In this document: positions 1 through 11,900 of the stretch, piece after piece | Numbering within the stretch: position 1 is the first letter of the stretch | Layout: each line of letters begins with the position of its first letter | Assembly: GCA_018287875.1 (NCBI GenBank) | Contig: JAGVVL010000025.1 | Span: 682,001 to 746,000 of the forward strand | Source of the DNA: Nigrospora sphaerica | Taxonomy: Eukaryota; Ascomycota; Sordariomycetes; Amphisphaeriales; Apiosporaceae | Length of the DNA stretch: 64,000 bases | Reading direction: 5' to 3' | Program-made: the position numbers and the translations under genes | The notes under the pieces: model-generated | The model's database searches: none | The model's input: the letters and a program-made list of their open reading frames with translations, nothing else | Told to the model about the DNA's origin: nothing

Positions 1-93
1 GGTCACCTCGGGTCCCGAGGGATCTCCCTCTGAAACCAAGAGGGGAAGCCCCCGGTGGGTACCCTTTCGATCGAAAGACATGGTGGTGCAACA

Positions 94-2574
94 TTAGATG
101 CCAAGCTCGTCATCGCTGTGCTGGCCACCGGTCAACTGCACGCGTCGCTTGGAGCCCAGAGGCCGTCTTGCCGTGCCGTGTGGTGGGCGCCCAGGCCACT
201 GTGTTCGATGTTGATTCTCCTTGCCGTCGCCAAGCTCGTCGTCTTGGGTGCTGTTCGCTGTCGACCTGGAGCTACCACAGTCGCCATCGCGACCCTTGGG
301 GGACGGTTTCATAACGTTGTCCGCCTGGTTGAGCAGATGGCGTTCTTGGCCGTGCCGTTTTGCTTTCCGCTCGTGGCCATCTGATGGCCCTTTGTGCGCC
401 GTGGCACGAGAGGCCCGACGCGATGCATCCGGTGCACAAACATTCGCTCCGTTCGACCGCGCTCGTGACGGTCGGACGCCTCGCGCCACAGCAGCGCCAG
501 AGGAGATCCGCAGAGACCTTCGTGCCGTTGGCTTTTTCTTTGCCACGGGACTAGCTATGACCCATTCGCTGATGGTCTCTTCCCACCGGTAGCCCATCAG
601 CTGGCCCTGCGGTGGCTCCTGACGGTTCTCACTTGACGGGCCACTCACGGGACGCACGATTAGCTTCTCTGCGTAGATCAGGTCTTTCAGGTTGTTGGTC
701 TGTTGAGCAAGGCATATCGCCCCTGCCTTTTGAATGCTCTCCAGTGTATGCGTTGCCAACCCGAGGGGCGCCAGGTGTTGGCAGAGACGTTCCAAATGCT
801 GGTGCGTTGCCTCGGAGGACCCGTGACCGGAGATTCTGGCGATGCAAGATATGAGAGACACGACGCTGCTATATTCTTGGGCACGGCGCTGGGCCTTGGC
901 GTCGCTCTCCGCCACTGTGCCATCGCAAATAGCTTCCAACATTATTTTGAGACGGTGTGTGGCACTGCTCCGGAAGGACGCCGATGACAAGAACGAGGCC
1001 AATCGTAGCAGGTCGCCCCCAATGCGCGTCGATCTGCCTTTGCGAGTCCCGAGTTCGGCCAGGCAGGCCTGCAACGTGTACGACACGTTCCGGCCGACGA
1101 TTCGTATGTTCTGCAACTCGACTTGAGAGTGCACGCCTTCGCCCAGCTGATGCTCGCCCACTGTACCCATCGCGGAAAGAATGGCGAGGGACCTGGTGAG
1201 CGTTTCCCAGATTCGAGTCTCCATCACATCGGAACCTTGCACCGGCGATTTGCCGGCATCGGTTTGGTACCTAGACAGCGCAGCAACGGAGGCGACGAAA
1301 AAGCCCACGGCCTCTGTAGCGGCCGAACTTTTTGATATGAGGCTATGCGCAAGTCTCCAGACTGGCCGAAGTTCTTCAGTCGCAAGCCACGCGGCTGGCA
1401 GTGCGCCACCCGCCAGGAGTCTCGTGTAGTATCTCAATACCAGCCCAGGCCGACCGGTTCGCAAAGAGAGTTCCCCCAAAAACGAGAGAGGCAGATGGAT
1501 GGCATCTTCGGAGAATTTCGCGTCGGGTCCGGATGGGACGGGATATTGCCGGTCAAGAAAAGATTCCAAAAGGTCGTCAACTTCCTTGTGCGCTTCGTGT
1601 TCGACACAGAGATCGATGAGAGCCATTGCAAACTCGGTCCTGAACAAACCCTCGACCACTGCGTCCTTGATGGCCTTCACCCCGTCGGCCCTGGCGACAG
1701 TTCGGAGGTGTTTCCAACCCGCGTTTGAAGCGCCGAGATATTCCAAGTCGCTATATATTCGAAACGACGTAGTTGAATTTTGAAAGGCGGACTTGCTACC
1801 ATTCCTCTCGGCTTCCTCCAATTCCCAGGCCTGAACGCCGGCGATGTAGTGAGGCACCTTCTTGAGGCACAGATCCAACATGGAGGAGACCCCTTTCTGG
1901 CTCTGGGTGTTTGAGCTGGTACCTTTCAGCAGCGACTCAAAACCTCGGAATATAGCTTCATAGTCGCTAAACCGGCCGGAGGACATGGCACTACGAGCTG
2001 AACCCAGGCGCACTTCAAGGGTGGCACGGGTCAACTCATTACTCGGTCGACCCGACAATGGCTTGCGGCCCCTCGGCCTGTCTCGCGGTGGTGCTCTGGC
2101 TGGTTCTTGCAGGGGCGATGACAACAGCTGCTGGCCCCTCGCCCGTCGCAATAAGGGAGTGACGGGTATCAGGTCGCTAGGGGCCAAGGCAGTCTCGGCT
2201 GGGTGTTGTAGGTCCTTGGCGGCCCTGACCTTCGCAGCACCGCTCAGCGAGCCGGACTCCTGCTCCGCGGACGCTGACCGTCCAGGGCATTTCATGGAGT
2301 ACGTATGGCGCATTCTCTTCCGAGGGACCATCCAGTGGCACTCGGGGCGCCTCCGTTTCGCCGAGGCGACTTCAGCCCCCGGAGAAGCGGCATCAGGGGC
2401 CGGACGAGGCACTGCTGTAAGCTCTTTCCGGAGCAAAGCAATGCGCGAGAGCAAGGGGCGCAGCAGCCTGTGGCAGCGCGACGCCGTCCACTCGAGAGAG
2501 TGATCCGTCTTGCCAGCAAGCTTGGAAATGCTTCGCCGCGGCTGACGCGGTGTCTGGATGCCGGCGGTCTCCAT
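94..2574 (-). CDS. Conserved-looking fungal protein of unknown function (826 aa)
   Basis: A single uninterrupted reading frame of 826 codons starts at an ATG (2574-2572) and ends at TAA (96-94). I do not recognise a catalytic domain. The N-terminus is basic and Ser/Pro-rich, with a possible nuclear localisation signal around residues 73-90 (KRRRP...RKRMRH). The middle, roughly residues 190-620, is predicted helical and resembles a repeat-helix (ARM/TPR-like) fold by composition: many Leu/Ala heptad-like stretches and few Pro/Gly. Near residue 655 a short W-containing segment (GYRWEETISEWV) precedes a low-complexity, basic, disordered C-terminus. The gene is divergent from clu1, and about 1.1 kb separates the two start codons. 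Nuclear location is inferred only from the basic stretches. The length of the open frame and the ordered central composition make it a real gene, but function is open. Confidence 0.8.
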   Translation of the reverse strand: METAGIQTPRQPRRSISKLAGKTDHSLEWTASRCHRLLRPLLSRIALLRKELTAVPRPAPDAASPGAEVASAKRRRPECHWMVPRKRMRHTYSMKCPGRSASAEQESGSLSGAAKVRAAKDLQHPAETALAPSDLIPVTPLLRRARGQQLLSSPLQEPARAPPRDRPRGRKPLSGRPSNELTRATLEVRLGSARSAMSSGRFSDYEAIFRGFESLLKGTSSNTQSQKGVSSMLDLCLKKVPHYIAGVQAWELEEAERNGSKSAFQNSTTSFRIYSDLEYLGASNAGWKHLRTVARADGVKAIKDAVVEGLFRTEFAMALIDLCVEHEAHKEVDDLLESFLDRQYPVPSGPDAKFSEDAIHLPLSFLGELSLRTGRPGLVLRYYTRLLAGGALPAAWLATEELRPVWRLAHSLISKSSAATEAVGFFVASVAALSRYQTDAGKSPVQGSDVMETRIWETLTRSLAILSAMGTVGEHQLGEGVHSQVELQNIRIVGRNVSYTLQACLAELGTRKGRSTRIGGDLLRLASFLSSASFRSSATHRLKIMLEAICDGTVAESDAKAQRRAQEYSSVVSLISCIARISGHGSSEATHQHLERLCQHLAPLGLATHTLESIQKAGAICLAQQTNNLKDLIYAEKLIVRPVSGPSSENRQEPPQGQLMGYRWEETISEWVIASPVAKKKPTARRSLRISSGAAVARGVRPSRARSNGANVCAPDASRRASRATAHKGPSDGHERKAKRHGQERHLLNQADNVMKPSPKGRDGDCGSSRSTANSTQDDELGDGKENQHRTQWPGRPPHGTARRPLGSKRRVQLTGGQHSDDELGI

Positions 2575-3659
2575 TGCTTAAAAGCTATGATACCGAGCAA
2601 AAGATACTGCCAAAAAAAACACGACCGTATCATATGTCTTCCTCCAGCATGATGAGAGGTATGGAGAGAAGCGAGGCTGTGAAGGGGCTGTCCTAGGCTG
2701 CAAGGCCTGACCAAGCTTGAGAAATAGCCGAGGGTTGGTGGCGTCGGGGAAAGGCGGGAGCACGCTTGTAGGAATGCCTCTTACAAGATGGTGCAGGTGT
2801 AAAGATGTAGGATGTTTGGCTGGTTGCGGGTGTGATGGAAGCCGACCAGTTAGCGGCGACAAGAGAACTGACAGGGATGAGCGCGGGAACGAATGGGATT
2901 TCGCGTGAGCAGTCTACCGACGCTATGGGGCAAAGCACGTCGAACCGTTCGCAAGACGTTGCTGATATTCAGTCTCGGGCGAATGGTCGGGCGTTGGAGA
3001 TGCCCGTCGGCCCTCATGTTTACACATGCAGCCGCATTGTTGACTTTCTAGGGTGCCGCATGACAACGAGTGCCGCGCTAGGTACAGCAATTATGGGTCC
3101 CCTGCCCACAGCGACAACTGGAGGCAACGCTTGACTGGAGGCATCGGGCCCCTAAAGGCCCTGTTCCAGCCAATCACATCGGCTTCGTCCCTCCAAGGCT
3201 ACGGTGCATCGGGGTCCCACCGTGACGAGCCGCCAGTCCGTGAATCGACTAGCCGCCCAATGTCGATGCTCTGGGGCACCGGAGACTGTCGGGTCAATTT
3301 TTTGCTTGAGACATTCGCTGGCCGCAGAGTCGGAAAAAAAAAAAGTGAAGCCGCTCGAAATGAGTTCCTAGCCACAATACTCCTCCAATCTCGGTTTTTG
3401 TGTGTCTATGACCTCAATTGAGCCGCCGTTCATTCCACCAGCTTGTGATTTGTTTCACCGGCTTCCTGTATCTCCCCCCCGGGCCCTCGAGGATTCTCGT
3501 CGGTCGTTTTCGAGCTGAGCTTTTGCCCTTGCATCCACTTGCAGTGCCGGCGTCGCCACCCACACAGGCAAAGCTGTAATTGCATCACTACTCTCGGCCG
3601 ACGACAAATCTTCCCTCAACACTAAGGACATTGCTCTACGACCGCCCGCGCCCTCCACC
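2575..3659. promoter_or_regulatory. Divergent promoter region between the 826-aa gene and clu1
   Basis: This 1,085-bp gap separates the start codons of two divergently transcribed genes and must hold both promoters and 5' UTRs. No open frame in it looks coding. It has an A-run near 3337-3346. Close to the clu1 start it becomes pyrimidine-rich (around 3460-3660), which is common upstream of highly expressed fungal genes. The clu1 start context is CCACC-ATG-GCC, a strong Kozak match. Confidence 0.6.
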
Positions 3660-6600
3660 ATGGCCTCAAAGCAAGAGAACACCAGCTCTGGTGCTTGTAA
3701 GTCCTCCGCATACCTATCTGCACCGCCTTCCTGTGCCTACCGGATGCTCACATGACCCTCGCAGCGGAGCCGAAGCCCGAGGCAGAGACCAACGGCCAGG
3801 TCGCCGAGACCAACGGCGATACCGAGGCACAGAACGCAGAGGAGGAGCAGGCTGCCGAAGGTGGGATCCCGTTAGCCCAGACAAAACTTGGTTGGGCCGA
3901 GGAGCTAACCGGCTGCAAACAGAGGCCCTGTTTCCCTTGACCATCCTGCTGCCCCAGGAGCCGCACAAAATCCACGTTGTGGTTGGTACTCCTTGTTGAC
4001 ACGCCTTCCAAAGCCGAACCGGCGGTGCTGACCCAGCTGTCCCACAGGCCTCGCCCCAGGAGCAGGTTCATGAGCTCCGCCAGTCGATTATCGAGCTGCC
4101 CTCTGCCTTCCAGTACTCGTGCTTCCACCTCGAGCACAAGGGCGAGCGTATCAACGACTTTGTTCAGCTCTCCGATGTACAGGGTCTGGGACCCGAGTCG
4201 GAGATAAAATTGGTCGAGGACCCCTACACGGAGAAGGAGGCCCGGATACACGTCATCCGAATCCGGGAACTCATCGGAGCGGCGGGCGACCGAACAGACA
4301 CCCTCCACGGAGTCACTCCTGGCGTTTGCCTTTTCGACAATGTCACCGCCGCCGGCAGCGAGGGCGACAATGTCCAGGCGAGCACCTACGACTTCGCCGC
4401 TCCCGCCAACCCTGCCTCTACTCTCCTCGCCAAGGAAGAAGAGCCGGCGCCCAAGACGGTCAAGTCGGTTGCTCTGTCCGCTTGGAACCCTCCACCTTAC
4501 CACCTGAGGCAAAAGGGCCACCTGCTGTATCTGGTTGTGACTACCAACGAGGGTGAGCAGCACCAGATTACCGCTCACGTCGGAGGCTTCTATGTCAACA
4601 AGTCATCCAACAGCAAATTCGACCCTTCGCCCCGCTCTGCCCCCAAGGCTTTCTCGGCCCACTCGCTCCTCAACCTCATCCAGCAAATTTCGCCCGCCTT
4701 CGATGAGGCCTTCCAGAAATTGATGGACTACAGCAGCAAGAAGGATCCCATGGCGACTTTCCAGATGACAAACGCCATTCCGTCGGCTCCTTGGCTGGTG
4801 CCTTCCATCAACTCGACCGCGACTCAGCACAGTGCCGACATCACGCGCACCCAGGAGGGCTATCTGATCTCTGGTGTTGACAACACCGACACTCTACGTG
4901 ATTGGAACGAAGAGTTCCAGTCCGCTCGGGAGCTACCCAAGGAAACCGTGCCGGATCGAGTCTTCAGGGAGAGATTTGTTTCGAAGCTCTTCGCTGACTA
5001 CGCCGATGCCGCTGCCAGGGGCGCCATTTTGGTAGCGCGCGGGGAGGTCACCCCGTTGAACCCCACTGAGGGACGGGATGCTCAGATCTTCGTTTACAAC
5101 AATGTCTTCTTCTCGTTCGGCGCGGATGGCGTCGGTACCTTTACCTCCGAAGGTGGCGACGACGCCGCGCGCGTTGCTACTGGCAAGGATGTCAACGGCG
5201 TGCGTCTCGTCAACCAGTTCGACATTGATGGACTCTACAGCCCCGCCACTGTCGTGGTGGATTACCTTGGCAAGCGTATTGTTGGCCAGACCGTGGTTCC
5301 AGGTATCTTCAAGCAGAGGGAGCCGGGCGAGAACTCTATCGACTATGGCGCCGTCGAGGGCAAAGAAATTGTTGCCGCAGATGAACGCTTCGTCGAGACG
5401 TTTGCGAAGCTGTCCAAGGCTCTCCGGGTAAAGAAGCATCCCGTGTGGGACAAGGATGGCAAGCGCTTCGACCTGGAGGCCAGTGTTGAGACGAAGGGCC
5501 TCATGGGCACCGATGGCCGAAAATATGTGCTCGACCTGTACCGTATCACCCCCTTGGACATATCCTGGATGGAGGAGGTCGGGTCAACCGAAGGCAGCCA
5601 GGAGCCCTCGGATTACCCGCACCGCATGACCGTCCTACGGCCCGAACTTGTTGAGGCTCTGCGGACCCATAAGTGGACCGAATGGGTCAACGCCGAGCTG
5701 TCCAAGCGACAGAAGCAGCTCACAGAGAAGAAGGCCAAGGAGGACGAGGCGAAGAAGGAGGCTGAGAAGACCGAGTCCGCCGAGGGAGAGGCTGACAAGT
5801 CCAAGGACGAGGAGAAGGCCGAGGAGAAGGCCGAAGAGAAGGCCGAAGAGAAGGCCGAGGATGAGGCCGAAGCTCGTCTTGATGCCTCTGGCTTCGAGTT
5901 CGCCCTGAACCCCGATGCCTTTAGTGGTCAGGTCCCTCAGACTGATGCTGAAAAGGAAGAGCTCAAGGCAGACGAGGAAGACGTCCGCAATGCTTGCAAA
6001 TTCCTGCGCGAGACGGCCATCCCCGAGTTCGTCAACGATGTCAAGAACTCGGAACTGCCCTTCCCCATGGACGGCCAGTCTCTTACCCGCATGATGCACA
6101 AGCGCGGCATCAACATCCGCTATCTGTCCAAGGTCATGGCCAGCTGCGAGGGTCCTCGCCTCAAGTGCCTCCGCGAGCTTTGCTTGCAGGAGATCATCAC
6201 CAGATCCTTCAAGCATGTGGCTGCCAAGTACCTGCGGTACCTGCCTATGCCTCTGACGGCCTCCTGCATCTCCCACCTTCTCAACTGCCTTGTCGGCTTC
6301 GGTCTGAACTCTGCCCCCAAGGCCGAGATTGACGAGTCCCTTAAGGCTCTCTACCCCGAGGCCGACCTGGCGTTTGCCAGTGTCACGCCCGAGAGCCTGC
6401 GCAAGGAGATCGAGGAGCAGTCGGCCAAGCGCTTCCGCTTTACGCTGGATGTTGACTGGTTCTTCCAGATGAAGCCGCTGCAAATTGTGCGCGAGGTAGC
6501 TCTGAAGCTTGGCCTCCAGCTGCAATCCAAGAACTTCCAGTTCACGGCCGAGGACGCCATCGACAAGCCTGCTACGAATGACACGCCGGCGAATGGCGTG

Positions 6601-7701
6601 AACGGCGAGAACAAGAAGAAGAAGAAGAAGGCGGCCAGAGAGACCTCGCCGGTTACTGCTCCGTCGGCGGCAGCCACGGTTACCTTCACGCCGGACGACA
6701 TCGTCAACATTGTGCCCATTGTCAAGGACTCGGCTCCCAAGAGCACCATTTCCGAGGAGGCGCTGGAGGGTGGTCGGCACTCCATCATGCAAGGCAACCG
6801 CAAGATCGGCCAGGAGCTCTTGCTCGAGTCCTTGACTTTGCACGAGCAGATATATGGTATTCTGCATCCCGAGGTTGCCCGCGCCTACTCCAACCTCGCC
6901 CAGATCTACTACCAGCTTGATGAGAAGGAGGCGGCTGTAGATCTGGCCCGTAAGGCGGTTATCGTCTCAGAACGGACCATCGGTGTTGATGCCGCCGAGA
7001 CCCTCCTGTACTACCTGAACCTGAGTTTGTTCATCCACGGCTCAGGCAAGAGCAAGGAGGCGCTGGGCTACGTCAAGCATGCCCTCGACCTTTGGAAGGT
7101 AGTCTACGGTCCCAACCACCCCGACTCCATCACCACTCTCAACAACGCGGCCGTGATGCTGCAGCACATGCAGGCGTACCACGAGTCGCGTATCTGGTTC
7201 GAGCAGGCTCTGGCCGTCTGCGAGCGAGTCATGGGCGAGACCAGCCTGAGCGCCGCCAGCCTGCTCTTCCAGCTTGCCCAGGCTTTGGCGCTCGATAACG
7301 AGTCCAAGGAGGCACTCACTCGCATGCGCCAGTGCTACAACATCTTCAAGGAGCAGCTTGGGCCCGAGAATAACAACACGAAAGAGGCTGAGACTTGGCT
7401 GGAGCAGCTTACGCAGAACGCGGTTGCCATTGCCAAGCGCGACAAGGATGTCCAAGCCCGCCGCCTGCGTGCCGGCATCAAGTTCCCCACGCGCAGCGCC
7501 GCCCTCGGCGCCGGAGCCGGAGCCGGAGCCGCCGCCAGTGTTGCGCAGCCCACAACCGCGCTCCCCAAGGGCGGCGTCGATGCCCGGAGCATTGATGACC
7601 TTATCAAGTTCATCGAGGGCAGCGATACGCAGAAGAAGACGCAACCCAAGAAGCGTGCTGGCCGTGGCGGCCTCAAGACGCGCGTTGGTGGTGCTAAATA
7701 A
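3660..7701 (+). CDS. clu1: CLU1, clustered mitochondria protein / eIF3-associated p135
   Basis: Exons are 3660-3696, 3765-3860, 3923-3981 and 4048-7701; they join in phase to 1,281 aa. Introns (68, 62 and 66 nt) have CTAAC or CTGAC branch points near the acceptors. The start ATG sits in CCACC-ATG-GCC. After an acidic N-terminus, the CLU N-terminal ubiquitin-like segment (around LTILLPQEPHKIHVV) leads into the conserved stretch VEDPYTEKEARIHVIRIREL. The CLU domain follows at about residues 350-620. A Glu/Lys repeat (EEKA four times, residues 652-667) separates it from the eIF3-p135 region. TPR repeats span about 990-1180, and the C-terminus is Lys/Gly-rich. Family members bind mRNAs of nuclear-encoded mitochondrial proteins, keep mitochondria dispersed and associate with eIF3 and ribosomes; the protein is cytoplasmic. 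Full length for the family. The third donor (GTTGGT at 3982) is the least certain junction. Confidence 0.95.
5809..5856 (+). repeat. 12-bp tandem repeat inside clu1 coding an EEKA repeat
   Basis: Four in-frame copies of GAGGAGAAGGCC-type 12-mers lie at 5809-5820, 5821-5832, 5833-5844 and 5845-5856. The last two differ only by synonymous GAA for GAG. They encode Glu-Glu-Lys-Ala four times within a charged linker between the CLU and eIF3-p135 regions. Because the units are multiples of three, copy-number change would not break the frame. Confidence 0.9.
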
Positions 7702-8566
7702 GCTACTACTTGTACGAACCGTCATGTACTTGCATGGGCAACGGAGTTTCAACACACAAAAACGGCGGGCAAGAAAGATGCATAAAGGCAGGATGGGATG
7801 GTTGGGCGCTCACTGTTCTTCATTGGGTTTTCACTACACGCCCTACTTTGAGGATATATGGCGCTTTGCCACGGCACCGGTTGGAACATATTCGGCGCAA
7901 GGGTGATCGCATTGCTTGCTGGCTTCCGGGGGCAATGGCCTCCTCATCCATTTTTATAGATTCTGGCACTGACAGCCATTAGCGACATCATGTAGGAAGG
8001 GCTGCTGGGCGGACAAGCATGCTTTGGTTAGCTTGTGCCGTACACAGCTATCGGCGCCGCTCGCTCGCTCGCTCGCTTGCGCGCCCGTACCGGGCGGAGC
8101 GATCCAAGGAAAATATATACCTCTTCACTCTATGCTGTGCCAGGAGCGGGGCCATCCGTTCCTGGGGTTTCGCGCCGCTGTGTTTAGGATGTGCCGCGTG
8201 GTAAATGTGATGCGTCTGCTGCCTGATCTTGTGACGGCTGTTCATGAGGGCGATGGCGATCAGGGCCCATCTGTCCATTTTGGACGTGCAGCAAGCCTTT
8301 GATAGGGCGGGGCTCCGGGCGGGTTCGACTTGCCAATGCCTTCATTCACAATGTCCCCTGCACCGACGCTCGGTCAGCCAGTAGCCAATCAGATACGCCG
8401 GGTGGAGCACCAGGAAAAAAGCCCTACCACGCGGGCACACTTTGGAAAGTGCGTTTTTTGGCTGGTGAGCGCATCCCTCCACTTCGACACTTCTCGTCTC
8501 GATCAAACAGCAGTCCTTCAACCACCAACCAAACCAGCCCGTCACTGCCCAGATCAGTCCGTCGAG
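7702..8566. other. Intergenic: clu1 3' UTR and rpl29 promoter
   Basis: No gene is seen. The segment has a short (CTCG) tandem run at about 8060-8077 and a TATA-like AAATATATAC near 8110-8119. A C/T-rich, CAAC/CCAACC-rich leader lies just before the rpl29 start (about 8480-8566), as expected for a ribosomal-protein gene. Confidence 0.5.
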
Positions 8567-8920
8567 ATGGCCAGTATGTCGCGCACCCTCCCCGGATGAA
8601 GCGTCCGAAGTTTGCGTGCTGACCCGTTCGTCGCGCAGAGTCAAAGAACTCGTCCCAGCACAACCAGAGCAAGAAGGCTCACCGCAATGGTATCAAGAAG
8701 CCTAAGACCATGAGATACCCGTCTCTCAAGGGTACCGACCCCAAGTTCCGCCGCAACCACAGACACGCTCTGCACGGCACCATGAAGGCTCTGGTACGCA
8801 CTCCGGCCCTCCCCCTATCCCCGACGCCGCCTTCGCCCCTCCCAAAACCCCCCCGGGCCTGCGCCGGCTAACAATATCCCACAGAAGGAGAAGAAGGAGG
8901 GCAAGCGCGAGACCGCGTAG
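8567..8920 (+). CDS. rpl29: 60S ribosomal protein L29 (eL29)
   Basis: Exons are 8567-8573 (7 nt), 8639-8793 and 8885-8920, giving 65 aa. The first exon encodes only Met-Ala plus one base. The protein begins [20 protein letters not shown], continues with [20 protein letters not shown] and [18 protein letters not shown], and ends at TAG (8918-8920). This is the characteristic eL29 N-terminal signature ([21 protein letters not shown]) and the protein has the full fungal length. It is a small, highly basic component of the large subunit in the cytoplasm. Donors GTATGT and GTACGC and branch points GCTGAC and GCTAAC support both introns (65 and 91 nt). The short basic frame is fixed by the family match, so alternatives are unlikely. 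Confidence 0.97.
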
Positions 8921-11900
8921 ATTTCCCACCCTCTCTACGATCCCCCCGTCTTATTTCGAGTTTCGGAGCCCAGGCTATAGGGAAAGACCGACGTGTCACG
9001 GCGTGCATCGATGGCGAGTTCAGGAACATTCGGACCGACAGTTTTACGAGTCCCGGGGTTATGTGAATTGCATTTGGCTTGCTTTTACGTCGGGCCCCCG
9101 TCTTCGAGGGAGAAGATGAAATCCACCGGCCTCCAAACCGCCGTGATGAACCCAACCCAAGTTCGCACAATACTCGCTCCCCCTCAAAGCCGCCGTTTGC
9201 GCCGTGCGAAGTGAGTGAGAGAGGTACGCCGAGGAACCTGCTCGAAATTCACCCCTCCTAACCCCCCTCCGACCCATTGCCGCGTGACGTGACCGCAATC
9301 TCTCCCCTCCTCGACCCCTCCTTCCCTCACCCCGAACGGCATATGTGTGTACAGCTCTGGATTTATCCCATGTCCATGTGCTGAAGGATTTTTCTTCTCG
9401 TGCCGAGATCAAGACCTCGCGTCTGTCCATCTATTACCAAACACCCGTGCTCAAGCTACACGAACGCAAAGGTGCATGAAGATTGGGCCACATTCGTATT
9501 GGGAAACCGCCTCTCGCTTTGTCCTTGCCATCTTTGCGAACCGAGGGCACGGGCGCTTTACCGTCGCTTCTGCCGCTGTCCCGGCGGCTGCTGTGACGGC
9601 ATAACGTCTGATGGCTGTTTGGTGTTTGCGTTTCCGTGTAAATCGCGATCGATGATTCAAACGACCGATGGGTTGAACCCAGCTCGGGAAATGGTGTGTG
9701 GTCCCTGGTCACCTTTCCTTTTTCGCCGGATGTTTTTCTTCCTCGTCCGAATATCGTTAAGCTGGTGCAGACGATGCCGGCGGTGCAAGAGATTTAAAGA
9801 ATGCTGAAATGCAACATGGTACGGGCGGACCCCGGCCATCTATTGTCCGGAAGAACTGTCTGTGAACTATAGACACTAAGGTAGTTTGGCAAAGACTCGC
9901 AACCTACCGGGCATTTGGTTGTCGCCGCCATGGCCGCAGCGGAAGACAAGGTGCTATCAACGTCTCGACATCCCCGACCCCCAATTAACATAGAACCGGG
10001 ACGTTGTCTCAGCCTGCTCCTCGCGCTGGCCGCTGCGTATCAGTCCGGGGTTCCCGAGGGCTCCGGGTTCGGTGCCGAGCCAAGTGGTTTTACGTTGGCA
10101 GCCCTTCACATCGTTCCAGTTTTGGCGCGCGCGGCTTCAGGTTCCTTTTTTGCCCCCAGACATGGTGGAACTTCGGCTGGGCCAGAAAGGTGGGCAGCCT
10201 TGCCCAGTCGGGACGCGTCCCAGGAGCTGGAAAAGGGGACGGGGGGGAGGGAAAGCACCCATGCCCAGCCCAGCACATGGCCAGCAGGTGGTGGTCAAGT
10301 CGGATGCAGTAGGTAGGACGGTTTGGAATGCAGGTGGACGGAGTACAGGCCCTTTCGCGGATACGAGTGCAACCTCTCTCGTCCACGACTTTCAATCCAC
10401 AGCAGCTCCTGAATTAAGGTTACATGCTGCCCATCTATGCCTCTCCACGGATTCCCCCCAAATGGGACGAACGGGCCTGAATCACAGTGTGACACAGGCG
10501 TGCCTTTCGTCCGCTCTCGCCAGTCCACTGAATAGGCGTTAGCTGGTGATCATACGGATGTATCGCGCACGCACGCACGCTGAGGCGAGGCCCGGGGCGA
10601 GGACTGAAAAGGCCGCATGGGCTTCGGTGGGCATGGCGGGCGTGGCAAGCATGGTTGTATGGCCTCACCCCCCGAAGCGTATCCGGACCTGATCTTCAAT
10701 ACTGTGTGCACCCGTTTGTTCGATCAGACCATTACCACTTCTTGTCCTCCCATGTCTATTTTCGGGCTAACGCTTGTGGGGGTGTTTGGGGGTGGGAGGG
10801 GGGCGGAAACGGTGCAGCCGCGCCGCCGCCGCAGTCAGCAGTCAGTCAGCCGAATCCTTTATTAGGGGGCGCCCCTGCAAAGCCAAGGACGTTTCCAATC
10901 GTGCGGCGACGAAAGCGGAGTTGCGAGCACGAACAGGAGGAGCACGCAGGCGGAGGTGGGATGGAATGCTTCAAGGTCGTTTTGATTTCAAGTTCGAGTC
11001 TCGCCCTCGGCAACGACCATCGTAAAGGGGGGTGGAGGATCGGCCTTGCCTCTTGGCCTTCAGTGTCCGGCAAACCGGGAAGAGGATGGCCATGGGTGGT
11101 GTGGTTGTGTGTGCATGTGTCCCCCTGAACCTCAACTCCCTCTCCCTCAACCCCGTCCAGCGGCAAACCTACGCGACACAACGAGGGGAGATGACGCGCC
11201 GCGCTTCGCTGGCAGAAAACTCAACAGGTGGCATCGTGGCTTTTTTCGAGATGGATCATGCAATCTAACGCTGCGTCCGCAAACGGAACCCTACCCGGTC
11301 GGCTTTCTGTCTAGTGCGCGGCCGAGGTTAGGCACTGAAGGAGAGCGCCAAGGATGAACGGGAAACGGGTGACCGTCGTCAGTACCACCACCACCACCAC
11401 CGGGCACCTCTCCAGCTCCCCCCTCTCCGTACCTATGTTCCCTAGCGTCTTCTGTAAGGGTCGGGGGGCGGCCAGCGGCAGGTGGTACGGTGCGACGGGG
11501 GCGTCAGCGGCCACTTCGTCCCAAATCGAAGGGGAAGCGCGTGCGCACTCAACTCGCACAACCCGCCAGGTATGTTGGGTGACCTCTTGCACGATGTCAT
11601 TGGAACCGTCGCCTCTGGGAAAGACGCGTAGGTTGGGAGCGATGGGCCTCTTCCTACTTATTATATAAGTACTTTACAGCTTACTCACCCAAGTACCTAA
11701 GTAAAGTACTTACCTAAGGCACTGATGTTTTACTAGGTACTTTAGGTACTGTATACACCTATTATGCTGCCAGACCAGAGATGTCCACTGTAAACCCAAA
11801 TAAGTACCTAGGTACCTCCGCTGGCATGGAAACTACAGGTCCGACTTTGCCAACCTTGGGCGACTTGGGTCTTGCCAGCGTTGGGGCTTCGAGGCACGCA

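Noticed and set aside
5635..6867. 410-codon antisense frame inside clu1
   Set aside because: It is a shadow of the GC-rich clu1 codons; Leu/Gly-rich with no real domain.
8574..8884. snoRNA inside rpl29 introns
   Set aside because: The introns are 65 and 91 nt; no properly spaced C/D or H/ACA boxes are seen.
9915..10316. Ala-rich plus-strand frame of 133 codons
   Set aside because: Overlapping frames are equally open, and there is no signal, domain or splice support.
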